From NCBI RefSeq assembly GCF_018388445.1, contig NZ_CP074405.1, positions 2,480,001 through 2,544,000 on the forward strand: DNA of 64,000 bases, written 5' to 3'. Shown here one piece after another: positions 43,825-51,032 of the stretch; position 1 is the first letter of the stretch, and each line of letters starts with the position of its first letter. The notes below the pieces were generated by a model. It was not told where the DNA came from, did not search any database, and saw nothing but the letters and a program-made list of their open reading frames with translations. The position numbers and the translations under genes are program-made. This DNA comes from Cellulomonas wangleii (lineage in GTDB: Bacteria; Actinomycetota; Actinomycetes; Actinomycetales; Cellulomonadaceae).

Positions 43825-43986
43825 GGTCCGGTCCCCTCGTTTCCAGGCGGCACCGTGCGCGGGCGCGCGGCACCTAGTTGCGGCAATGACGGCTCGGCCC
43901 ACGCCACGACCGGCAGGACCAACCGAGAACTCTACGGCACGTGGTGCGCTGTCCCAAACCGGTGTCGCCCGCCGTGGCCGCAGCCG

Positions 43987-44487
43987 CTACGCGTTCTCGC
44001 CCGGGACCAGCCGGCCCGCGAGCTTCGCGCGTCCTGCCTGCACCTGCGACAGCACCTTGCCCAGGTCGATCTCGAAGTCCGCGAGCCGACGGTCGCAGTA
44101 GTCGTCCGCGTCACGGCGCAGCGCCTCGGCCGTCTCCTGCGCCTCGGCGAGGATCTCGGCAGCCCGCGACTGGGCCGCCGTCACGATGCTCTCCTGCTCC
44201 ACGAGCGCGGCCGCACGGCTGCGAGCACGGGCCAGGAGCGCGTCGGCCTCCGCCTGCGCCGCGGCGCGCGCGGCGTCCGCGTCGGCCAGGACCTCGTCCG
44301 CCTGGTGCAGCTGGGACGGCAGCGCCGCGCGCACCTGGTCGACCAGCTCCAGGATCTCCGCCCGGTTCACCAGGACGGACGAGGACATCGGCATCGCCCG
44401 TGCCTGCGTCACCGCGTCCTCGAGCGCGTCGAGCACACCGCCGACACCTTCCGTCCGCTCCACGCCGTCGTCCACGTGCTCGGTCAT
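43987..44487 (-). CDS. Coiled-coil protein, DivIVA/Rv2927c-like
   Basis: A 166-residue, mostly helical protein with long heptad runs (residues about 60-140, ADAARAAAQAEADALLARAR). The N-terminus LDALEDAVTQARAMPMSSSV resembles M. tuberculosis Rv2927c, which occupies the same neighbourhood next to rnc and the DUF177 gene. Proteins of this kind may link to cell division or polar growth, but no function is established. ATG at 44487 overlaps coaD by 4 bp (ATGA). Confidence 0.75.
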   Translation of the reverse strand: MTEHVDDGVERTEGVGGVLDALEDAVTQARAMPMSSSVLVNRAEILELVDQVRAALPSQLHQADEVLADADAARAAAQAEADALLARARSRAAALVEQESIVTAAQSRAAEILAEAQETAEALRRDADDYCDRRLADFEIDLGKVLSQVQAGRAKLAGRLVPGENA

Positions 44488-44990
44488 CGTCCGTCCTCTC
44501 CCCCGACGCCCGGGGACGGTGCCAGTGCCTGTCGCACCGCTGCCGCCACCTCGGGCGTCACCATGTCGTCGATCGGCCCGCCGTGCCGTGCCACGTCCTT
44601 GACCAGGGACGACGCGATGTGCGCACGCGCCGGGTCGCCCAGGACGAAGACCGTCTCCACGCCGGACAGGTGCCGGTTCATCAGTGCCATCGCGAGCTCC
44701 GCGTCGAGGTCCGCGCCGCTGCGCAGGCCCTTGACGACCGCGCACGCCCCGACGTCCCGCACGAGGTCGACGAGCAGCCCGTCCGTCGACACGACCCGCA
44801 CGCCCTCCCACCCCGCCAGCGCGTCCGCCGCCAGCCGGACCCGTTCGTCGGGCGGCAGCAGCGACCGCTTCGAGGCGTTGTGCGCCACCGCCACCACGAC
44901 CTCGTCGAACATCGACCGGGCGCGCCGGACGACGTCCACGTGACCCAGCGTGATCGGGTCGAACGACCCGGGGCAGACGGCGGTTCTCAC
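44484..44990 (-). CDS. coaD: Pantetheine-phosphate adenylyltransferase
   Basis: A 168-residue enzyme for the penultimate step of coenzyme A synthesis. It has CPGSFDPITLGHVDVVRRA, VKGLRSGADLDAELAMALMN and SSLVKDVARHGG, all CoaD signatures. GTG at 44990 is preferred over an in-frame TTG at 44999, and TAGGTT lies 7 nt before it (leaderless pattern). In many actinobacteria rsmD lies directly upstream; here 5.5 kb of other genes separate them. Confidence 0.95.
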   Translation of the reverse strand: MRTAVCPGSFDPITLGHVDVVRRARSMFDEVVVAVAHNASKRSLLPPDERVRLAADALAGWEGVRVVSTDGLLVDLVRDVGACAVVKGLRSGADLDAELAMALMNRHLSGVETVFVLGDPARAHIASSLVKDVARHGGPIDDMVTPEVAAAVRQALAPSPGVGGEDGR

Positions 44991-45051
44991 GGACGCCAAC
45001 CTACGTCACCGGCCCCCGACGGACCCGACGGCGACGCGCTAGCGTTCCTCC

Positions 45052-45577
45052 GTGAGCCACGTCCGCACCGCGACGTACGCCGACCTGCCGGTCCTGCGCA
45101 CGGTGTGCGCGCTGGCCTACGACGACAACCCGCTGATGCGCTGGGTGCTGCCGGACGACGAGACCCGTACCGAGGCGTGCGCGGCCTGGCTCGGCCCGTC
45201 CCTCGAGCGCTACCTGGCGGCCGGTCGGGTCGACGTCCTGGCGGTCGACGACGTCCGCCGGCGTGCTGCGCGCCCTCGTCGGCGCGCGCAGGGCGACGCA
45301 GGTGCTCGGCGCGCTGGGTGGTGCGGGCGCCCTCGCCCCGACGACCCCCGGCCCCTACCTCAACTACCTCGCGGTGCACCCGGCGCACCAGTCGCGCGGT
45401 CGGGGTGGCGAGCTGCTCGACCACGGCATCGGCGCCCTGCGCGACGTCACCGGCACGCCGTGGCTCGGCACGACCGATCCACGCAACCTGCCGTTCTACG
45501 AGCGGCACGGCTTCTCGACGGCCGGCACGCACGTGCTCGGCGACGACGGGCCCGTGCTCACCGTCCTGCACGGCTGA
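45052..45577 (+). pseudogene. GNAT N-acetyltransferase, frameshifted
   Basis: The N-terminal part (HVRTATYADLPVLRTVCALA, from GTG 45052) and the C-terminal acetyl-CoA-binding part (YLNYLAVHPAHQSRGRGGEL, then FYERHGFSTAGTHV) are both clearly coding but in different frames. The break is near 45250-45262: removing one base around 45252 joins AVDD to SAGVLRALVG. The gene is therefore broken unless the frameshift is a sequencing error. TAGCGT-N6 precedes the GTG, so the promoter looks intact. It belongs to an accessory stretch with another remnant. Confidence 0.8.
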
Positions 45578-45622
45578 GCAGGCACCGCCCCGCCGGACCG
45601 GGTCGCCCCGCGTGCAGAGCGC

Positions 45623-46240
45623 ATGCTCGACGCAGGAGGGACCACGACGGCGAACCGCCGGATCGAGCAGCTCGAACGCGCGACGGGCCGGACCTGGGAC
45701 GCGTGGCTCGGGCTCCTGGGGTCGTGGGGTGCCGCGCGGCCGGACCACGGCACGATCGCCGGACGCGTGACCGCCGAGATGGAGGGCACGACGCCCTCCG
45801 CCGCGTGGTGGGCCCGGTCCGTGACCGTCGCGTACGAGCAGCACATCGGCCGGCGGCTGCCCGGGCAGCGGTCGGACGGCACGTTCCAGACCAGCGTGAG
45901 CCGAGCGACGCCGTGGGACATGACCGACCTCATGGCGGCGTGGACGCGTTTCGCCACCGAGGACGACGAGGTCCGCGACTGCGTCGTCGGCGAGCCGCGC
46001 GTCAGCGGCACCGAACGGCGGATCACCTGGCGCGCCCGCTCGCGCGAGGGGTGGCCCGTCGCCGTGACGAGCGAGCCACGCGGTGGCGCCACGGCCACGC
46101 TCGTCGCGACGCAGACCGGCCTGCCCACGCCCGCGGCGAAGGACGAGGCCCGCGACCGCTGGGTCGCCGTGCTGGACCGCTTCGTCACGACCGTCGGCGA
46201 CGCCCGCGGTTGCACTCCCCCGCGGGCGGCGACACGCTGA
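45623..46240 (+). CDS. DUF4287 domain-containing protein
   Basis: A 205-residue protein with an N-terminal DUF4287 region (RRIEQLERATGRTWDAWLGL, ending AYEQHIGRRLPGQRSDGTF). A C-terminal SRPBCC-like part follows (SVSRATPWDMTDLMAAW, RRITWRARSREGWPVAVTSE). These proteins are common in actinobacteria and their role is unknown. The ATG at 45623 is uncertain: a GGAGG lies downstream, but no good in-frame start codon follows it. The stop lies 4 bp before the next gene, within its predicted -10 region. Confidence 0.75.
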   Translation: MLDAGGTTTANRRIEQLERATGRTWDAWLGLLGSWGAARPDHGTIAGRVTAEMEGTTPSAAWWARSVTVAYEQHIGRRLPGQRSDGTFQTSVSRATPWDMTDLMAAWTRFATEDDEVRDCVVGEPRVSGTERRITWRARSREGWPVAVTSEPRGGATATLVATQTGLPTPAAKDEARDRWVAVLDRFVTTVGDARGCTPPRAATR

Positions 46241-46244
46241 CCGG

Positions 46245-47474
46245 ATGGTCGGCACCGCACGCGAGCACGACGTCGTCGTCCTCGGGGCGACCGGGTTCGT
46301 CGGGACGCTCCTGTGCGAGCACCTCGCGCGGCAGGCCCCTGCCGGGACCCGCATCGCGCTGGCAGGACGGTCCCACGAGAGGTTGGTACGGACGCGGGCG
46401 GCGCTTCCCGAGCGCGCCCACGCGTGGCCGGTCCTCGTCGCGGACACCGACGACGCGCCGTCCCTGCGCGCGCTGGCCGCGTCGACGCGCGTCCTGGTCA
46501 GCACCGTGGGGCCGTACCTGCAGCACGGGCTTCCGGTCGTCGAGGCGTGCGCCCGCGCCGGCACCCACTACGCCGACCTGACCGGCGAGGTGCCGTTCGT
46601 CCGGCAGGCCGCCGACGCGCACGACGAGGTCGCCCGGGCGACCGGAGCGCGCCTCGTCCACGCGTGCGGGTACGACGCCGTCCCGTCCGACCTCGCCGTC
46701 CTGGTGCTGCACCGGCGCGTCGCCGCCGACGGCGCCGGCTCGCTGGGGCGCGTCCGCCTGGTCGCGAGCGCGCGCGGCGGTGTCAGCGGCGGCACCGTCG
46801 CGTCGGCGCGCGGCATCGCCGAGCTGGCCGGACGGGACCCGGCAGTCCGCCGCCTGCTCGCCGACCCGTTCTCCCTGAGTCCCGACCGCACCGCCGAGCC
46901 GGACGTGCCGCAGCCCTCGGACACCCCGGCGCCCGGGCGCACGGTCGACGGCCGCTGGGTCGCGACGTCGCCGATGGGGTCGTTCAACACGCGCGTGGTG
47001 CGGCGGTCGAACGCGCTGCAAGGCTGGGCGTACGGCCGCGAGCTGCGCTACCAGGAGGTGGCGGCGACCGGCTCCGGGCTGCGCGGGGCGGCGAGGGCCG
47101 CCGGGCTGACGGTCGGGCTGCCGCTCGCGCTCGCGGCGCTGGCGGCGCCACCGACGCGTGCGCTGCTCGACCGGGTGCTGCCGGCCCCGGGCACGGGCCC
47201 GGACGCGGAGACCCGGCGCGCCGGGTGGTTCCGCATGGACCTCCACGCGGTGACGACGACCGGTCAGCACTACCGCGCGCTGGCCGCCGGCCGGGGTGAC
47301 CCCGGCTACTCCGCGACGGCCGTGATGCTCGGGGAGGCGGCGCTCGCCCTGGCGCTGGACGGCGACCGGCTCCCGGACCGTGCCGGGTCGCTCACGCCCG
47401 CGACGGCCGTCGGCGACGTGCTGGTCGAGCGGCTACGGGCAGCCGACCACCGGTACGTGGCGTCCGTGCGCTGA
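46245..47474 (+). CDS. Saccharopine dehydrogenase-like / trans-acting enoyl reductase family protein
   Basis: A 409-residue NAD(P)-binding reductase-like protein. The Rossmann start is VVVLGATGFVGTLLCEHLAR; STVGPYLQHGLPVVEACARA and HYADLTGEVPFV are the family hallmarks, and HACGYDAVPSDLAVLVL is typical of the trans-acting enoyl reductase group (M. tuberculosis Rv2953-like). A C-terminal hydrophobic stretch may associate with the membrane. Its substrate is unknown and no lipid-synthase cluster is nearby. ATG at 46245 is preceded by CACGCT-N6 (leaderless pattern), so it probably has its own promoter despite lying 4 bp after the DUF4287 gene. Confidence 0.85.
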   Translation: MVGTAREHDVVVLGATGFVGTLLCEHLARQAPAGTRIALAGRSHERLVRTRAALPERAHAWPVLVADTDDAPSLRALAASTRVLVSTVGPYLQHGLPVVEACARAGTHYADLTGEVPFVRQAADAHDEVARATGARLVHACGYDAVPSDLAVLVLHRRVAADGAGSLGRVRLVASARGGVSGGTVASARGIAELAGRDPAVRRLLADPFSLSPDRTAEPDVPQPSDTPAPGRTVDGRWVATSPMGSFNTRVVRRSNALQGWAYGRELRYQEVAATGSGLRGAARAAGLTVGLPLALAALAAPPTRALLDRVLPAPGTGPDAETRRAGWFRMDLHAVTTTGQHYRALAAGRGDPGYSATAVMLGEAALALALDGDRLPDRAGSLTPATAVGDVLVERLRAADHRYVASVR

Positions 47475-47505
47475 GCGTTCGGCGACAGCCGGACGAGGCG
47501 CGACG

Positions 47506-48453
47506 TCAGGACCGCCCGAGGGCCGCGACCGCGGCTGCCGCCGCCTCGGCGACGACGGCGTCGTCGGGCTCGGCGTCGCGCTCCGCACGGTCGGACATGA
47601 CGGCGACCACGATCGGTGCACCGTCCGTCGGCCACACGACCGCGACGTCGTTCCGGGTGCCGAAGCCCCCGGTGCCGGACTTGTCGCCGACCACCCAGTC
47701 GGCAGGCAGCAGGGCGCGCACCAGGGTGTCGCCGGTCTGCGTCCCGGTGAGCCAGGCGGTGAGGACGGCCCGCTCGTCGTCCGTGAGCGTCGTTCCGAGG
47801 ACGTACTCGCGCAGGTCCGCGGCCAGCACCCGCGGCGTCGTGGTGTCGCGCTCGTCACCCGGCGTGGCCTCGTTGAGGTCGGGTTCGGTGCGGGCGACGA
47901 CGGTGACGTCGTCGCCGAGGACCGCGAGCGCCTCGTCGAGCGCCGCAGGGCCGCCCAGCACCTCGAAGAGCAGGTTGCCGGCGGTGTTGTCGCTGCGCGT
48001 CACGGCCGCCTCCGCCACCTCGGCGAGCGTCATCGTGCCCCCGACGCGCGTCTCCGTCACCGGCGAGTAGGTCACGATGTCCTCGGCCCGGACCGGGACC
48101 TCGCGGGCGAGCCCGTCCACGCCGACGAGGTCGAGGACCGCGCCGGCCGCGAGGGCCTTGATCGTCGACGCGTACGCGAACCGCTCGTCGGGGCGCCACG
48201 CGACCGCGGCACCGGTGCCGGTGTCGACGGCGTGCACGCCGAGGCGGGCGTCGTAGCGGGCCTCGAGCTCCTCGAGTGCGAGCGGCAGCTGCGTGGCGGT
48301 CGGCGACCGCGTGGTCGTCGGGGCCGGGGCGCTGCTCGCGGTGGGGACCGCCGTCGGCGCCTCCCGCGGCGCGGCACCGCACCCTGCGGTGACGGCGACA
48401 CCCGCGGCGACGAGGACGACGAGGACACGGTTCATGGTCGACGTGCTGGGCAT
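47506..48453 (-). CDS. Class A beta-lactamase (lipoprotein)
   Basis: A 315-residue serine beta-lactamase. All class A motifs are present: STIK with catalytic Ser96 and Lys99, SDN at 154-156, the omega loop RTEPDLNEATPGDERDTTTP with Glu190 equivalent to Glu166, and KSG at 258-260 in place of KTG. The N-terminus is a lipoprotein signal with lipobox VTAGC (Cys25), so the enzyme is membrane-tethered outside the cell, with a Thr/Pro linker after it. ATG 48453 has CAGCAT 7 nt upstream; 48435 is an alternative start. No BlaI/BlaR regulator is adjacent. It hydrolyses beta-lactams by family; the spectrum is unknown. Confidence 0.92.
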   Translation of the reverse strand: MPSTSTMNRVLVVLVAAGVAVTAGCGAAPREAPTAVPTASSAPAPTTTRSPTATQLPLALEELEARYDARLGVHAVDTGTGAAVAWRPDERFAYASTIKALAAGAVLDLVGVDGLAREVPVRAEDIVTYSPVTETRVGGTMTLAEVAEAAVTRSDNTAGNLLFEVLGGPAALDEALAVLGDDVTVVARTEPDLNEATPGDERDTTTPRVLAADLREYVLGTTLTDDERAVLTAWLTGTQTGDTLVRALLPADWVVGDKSGTGGFGTRNDVAVVWPTDGAPIVVAVMSDRAERDAEPDDAVVAEAAAAAVAALGRS

Positions 48454-48547
48454 GACGACCATGCTGCGACAGGGCACGGACATCCGCCGTGCGGGCTCGG
48501 GTCCCGTGCGACGGCCGAACAACTGCCGAGCACCACCTCCTCGGACG

Positions 48548-49228
48548 TCAGACGCCCCAGCGCCCCGCCGCGGCCGCGCGCTCCATCGACGTGACGTGCG
48601 GCGGCTCGCGCCTCTCACGCACGAGCAGGCCCGGCAGGCTCGCCGCAGGAGCGCGCACGTCGCTGCCGGCGGCGTGCTCGACGATCGCGTCGACGATCCG
48701 GCGCGTCAGGTCGAGGCGAGGCAGCTCCGTCGTGAGCACCGCTGCCAGGGTGTCCGGCACGGCGTCCGCGCCGGACCCGAAGTCCATGGCGATGCCCGCG
48801 CGCGCGAGCGCGACCTCGGCCTGCTTGTGCTCGGCGATCCCGACCGACGTGTGCAGGGCGACCGCGTCCCACACCGTGTCGGCCGTGCTCGTCGGCAGGC
48901 CCTGGGAGATCACGAACGACCGCGCCAGGTCGGCACCCTCGACCTCGAAGCGCCGGTCACCGCGTGAGGCCAGGTGCAGCCCGGTGTCGTGCAGCACGCA
49001 CGCGACGAACAGCGCCACGTCGTCGAAGTCGGCCGGCCGCCACCCGCGCTCTGCGGCCGCGACCCGTGCGAGGACCCAGCTGCGCACGCTGTGGTGCAGG
49101 AGGTAGTCGGGCTCGAGGTCCCGCGCGAGCGCGAGCGCCGCGCGCGGGACGTCGCCGGGCGGGAGCACCAGACGGCCCCCGTCGAGCAGGTCGTCCAGGG
49201 CCGGTGGGAGTGCGGCGGGCGTCGTCAT
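48548..49228 (-). CDS. HD domain-containing phosphohydrolase
   Basis: A 226-residue HD-domain protein. The metal-binding pattern includes His in LLHHSVRSWVLARV, the HD pair in FVACVLHDTGLH, and a later Asp or His region (VWDAVALHTSVGIAEH). This layout resembles cyanamide-hydratase-like HD proteins. ATG at 49228 is preceded by CACGAT-N6 (leaderless pattern). It is divergent from the GlxA-type regulator across 70 bp, which makes it the likely target of that regulator. Confidence 0.85.
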   Translation of the reverse strand: MTTPAALPPALDDLLDGGRLVLPPGDVPRAALALARDLEPDYLLHHSVRSWVLARVAAAERGWRPADFDDVALFVACVLHDTGLHLASRGDRRFEVEGADLARSFVISQGLPTSTADTVWDAVALHTSVGIAEHKQAEVALARAGIAMDFGSGADAVPDTLAAVLTTELPRLDLTRRIVDAIVEHAAGSDVRAPAASLPGLLVRERREPPHVTSMERAAAAGRWGV

Positions 49229-49298
49229 GGCTCGATCGTGGCGCCGTCGCGCACCGTGGACCAGTGTCGTGAACGCCGGCCTTCCGTAGGATCCCGCC

Positions 49299-50273
49299 AT
49301 GGACCAGCCGCAGCCCCACCGCGTCGCGGTCCTCGCCCTGCCCGGCGTGGTCGCGTTCGACATGACGATCCCGCTCGAGGTCTTCGCCGGGACCGACGCG
49401 CCGTACTCCGTGCGACTCGTGACCGCGGACGGCGCGCCGGTGACCACGAGCTCCGGCTACGGAGTCACCCCGCACGCCGGGCCCGAGGCGTTCGCTGAGG
49501 CACGGACCGTCGTCGTCCCCGGCTTCTGGCCCACCTGGGCGCCGCCTCCGGGCCCGGCCCTCGAGCTGCTGCGCGCGGCGCACGACCGCGGCGTCCGCCT
49601 CGTGTCCATCTGCACCGGCGCGTTCGCCCTCGCGGCCGCAGGGGTGCTCGACGGTCGCCGCGCGACGACGCACTGGCGGCACACGGACGAGCTCGTGGCA
49701 CGCCACCCGACCGTCGTCGTCGAGCGCGACGTGCTGTTCGTCGACGAGGGCGACGTGCTCACGTCGGCCGGCATGGCGGCCGGGATCGACCTGTGCCTGC
49801 ACGTCGTGCGCCGTGACCACGGCGCCCGGGCGGCACGCGAGGTCGCACGGCGGCTCGTCGTCGCCGCCCACCGGGAGGGAGGTCAGGCGCAGTTCGTCGC
49901 GGCACCCGTGCCCGACGTCGCCGGGGGCTCGCTCGCCGACACCCGGGCCTGGGCGCTCGAGCACCTGGGCGAGGCGATGACCCTGGACGCCCTCGCCCAC
50001 CACGCCCACGTCTCGACGCGCACCCTCCAGCGGCGCTGGCGCGACGAGACGGGGACCTCACCGCTCCGCTGGCTCAGCGAGCAGCGGGTCCACCGCGCGC
50101 GCGAGCTGCTCGAGGCCGACCCGACGATGCCGGTCGAGGAGGTCGCCCGGCGCACAGGGCTCGGCACGGGCGACAACCTGCGCCTGCACACCCGTCGGCA
50201 CCTGGGCACGACGCCGTCCGCGTACCGGAGCGCCTTCGGCACGCCGGCAAGGGCGCCGGGGCCGCCGCCGTGA
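49299..50273 (+). CDS. GlxA family AraC-type regulator (DJ-1/PfpI domain)
   Basis: A 324-residue regulator with an N-terminal DJ-1/PfpI-like domain (residues about 8-170). The nucleophile elbow contains SICTGAFALAAAGVLDGRRA, in which the Cys is conserved, and ATTHWRHTDELVARHP is typical of GlxA-like proteins. An AraC HTH pair follows (MTLDALAHHAHVSTRTLQRR, VEEVARRTGLGTGDNLRLHT). The ligand is unknown. ATG at 49299 is preceded by TAGGAT-N6. It probably regulates the divergent HD-domain gene. Its stop overlaps a GTG that opens a phosphatase remnant. Confidence 0.9.
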   Translation: MDQPQPHRVAVLALPGVVAFDMTIPLEVFAGTDAPYSVRLVTADGAPVTTSSGYGVTPHAGPEAFAEARTVVVPGFWPTWAPPPGPALELLRAAHDRGVRLVSICTGAFALAAAGVLDGRRATTHWRHTDELVARHPTVVVERDVLFVDEGDVLTSAGMAAGIDLCLHVVRRDHGARAAREVARRLVVAAHREGGQAQFVAAPVPDVAGGSLADTRAWALEHLGEAMTLDALAHHAHVSTRTLQRRWRDETGTSPLRWLSEQRVHRARELLEADPTMPVEEVARRTGLGTGDNLRLHTRRHLGTTPSAYRSAFGTPARAPGPPP

Positions 50274-50438
50274 CGGCGCTCGCCCGGCGCACGGTACGGG
50301 CGGCGTCCGTGGAGCACGACGCCCCGCGCGACGTCCTGCGCGCGCTCCACGAGCGCTGCGGCGTGCGGACACGGACCGCTTCACCAGGCGGGTGACGCGC
50401 GCGACAACATCGCGGTGGTCACGGTCACCGTGGAGTGA
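50270..50438 (+). pseudogene. Remnant of a PP2C/SpoIIE-type phosphatase
   Basis: Two pieces of a RsbU/PP2C-type serine phosphatase are recognisable in different frames. The first, from GTG 50270 and stopping at 50395, reads ALARRTVRAASVEHDAPRDV then LRALHERC, as in the helix after the metal-binding Asp of SpoIIE phosphatases. The second ends the normal protein: GDARDNIAVVTVTVE then TGA at 50436-50438. The metal-binding N-terminal core and about 60 residues between the pieces are missing. The remnant is therefore inactive. It sits at the junction between the accessory genes and rsmD. Confidence 0.65.
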
Positions 50439-50459
50439 GCGGCAGGACGGTGCACGCCC

Positions 50460-51032
50460 TCAGACGGGGTGCTCCGCGAACCACACCCGGGTCTCGCCGT
50501 AGCGCCGGTCGGCGAGCTCGACGAGCGGCGACGGCCACGTCGGCGCCGCGGCGCGCGACGAGCGCTCGACGACGACCACGCCTCCCGGTGCGGTGCAGCG
50601 CGCCGCGCCGGCGACGGCCGTGGCGAGGGCGTCGTCGGGCAGGTCGTAGGGCGGGTCGACCAGCACCAGGTCGAAGGCCTCGACATCCGGCGATCCCACC
50701 GGGGCGACGCGCGCGAGGTACCGGTCGACCTTGTCGGCGACCACGTCGACGCGGTCGGCGAGCCCGAGCGTGCGGGCGTTGCGGCGGCACACGTCGACGG
50801 CCCCACGCGCGGCGTCGACGAGCACGGCGTGGGCCGCCCCCCGGCTGACGGCCTCCAGGCCGAGGGCGCCGGAGCCGGCGAACAGGTCGAGCACGCGCGC
50901 ACCGTCGACGGCGTCGAGGTGCTCCAACCGCGAGAACAGCGCCTCGCGCACCCGCTCGCTCGTCGGGCGTGTCCCCGAGGCGGGTACCGCGAGCGTGCGC
51001 CCGCCCGCGCTGCCCGCGACGATCCGCGTCAC
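50460..51032 (-). CDS. rsmD: 16S rRNA (guanine966-N2)-methyltransferase
   Basis: A 190-residue S-adenosylmethionine-dependent methyltransferase acting on 16S rRNA in the 30S head. It has the N-terminal substrate motif RIVAGSAGGRTL and SGTRPTSERVREALFSRLEH, SAM site VLDLFAGSGALGLEAVSRG, and the catalytic DPPYDLP. GTG at 51032 overlaps the stop of the upstream membrane protein gene (GTGA), so it is translated with the ABC transporter pair. It is usually next to coaD and recG. Confidence 0.95.
   Translation of the reverse strand: MTRIVAGSAGGRTLAVPASGTRPTSERVREALFSRLEHLDAVDGARVLDLFAGSGALGLEAVSRGAAHAVLVDAARGAVDVCRRNARTLGLADRVDVVADKVDRYLARVAPVGSPDVEAFDLVLVDPPYDLPDDALATAVAGAARCTAPGGVVVVERSSRAAAPTWPSPLVELADRRYGETRVWFAEHPV

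Noticed and set aside
50281..50459. Intact small gene after the GlxA regulator
   Set aside because: The two homologous pieces are in different frames with missing core residues, so a remnant is the better reading.
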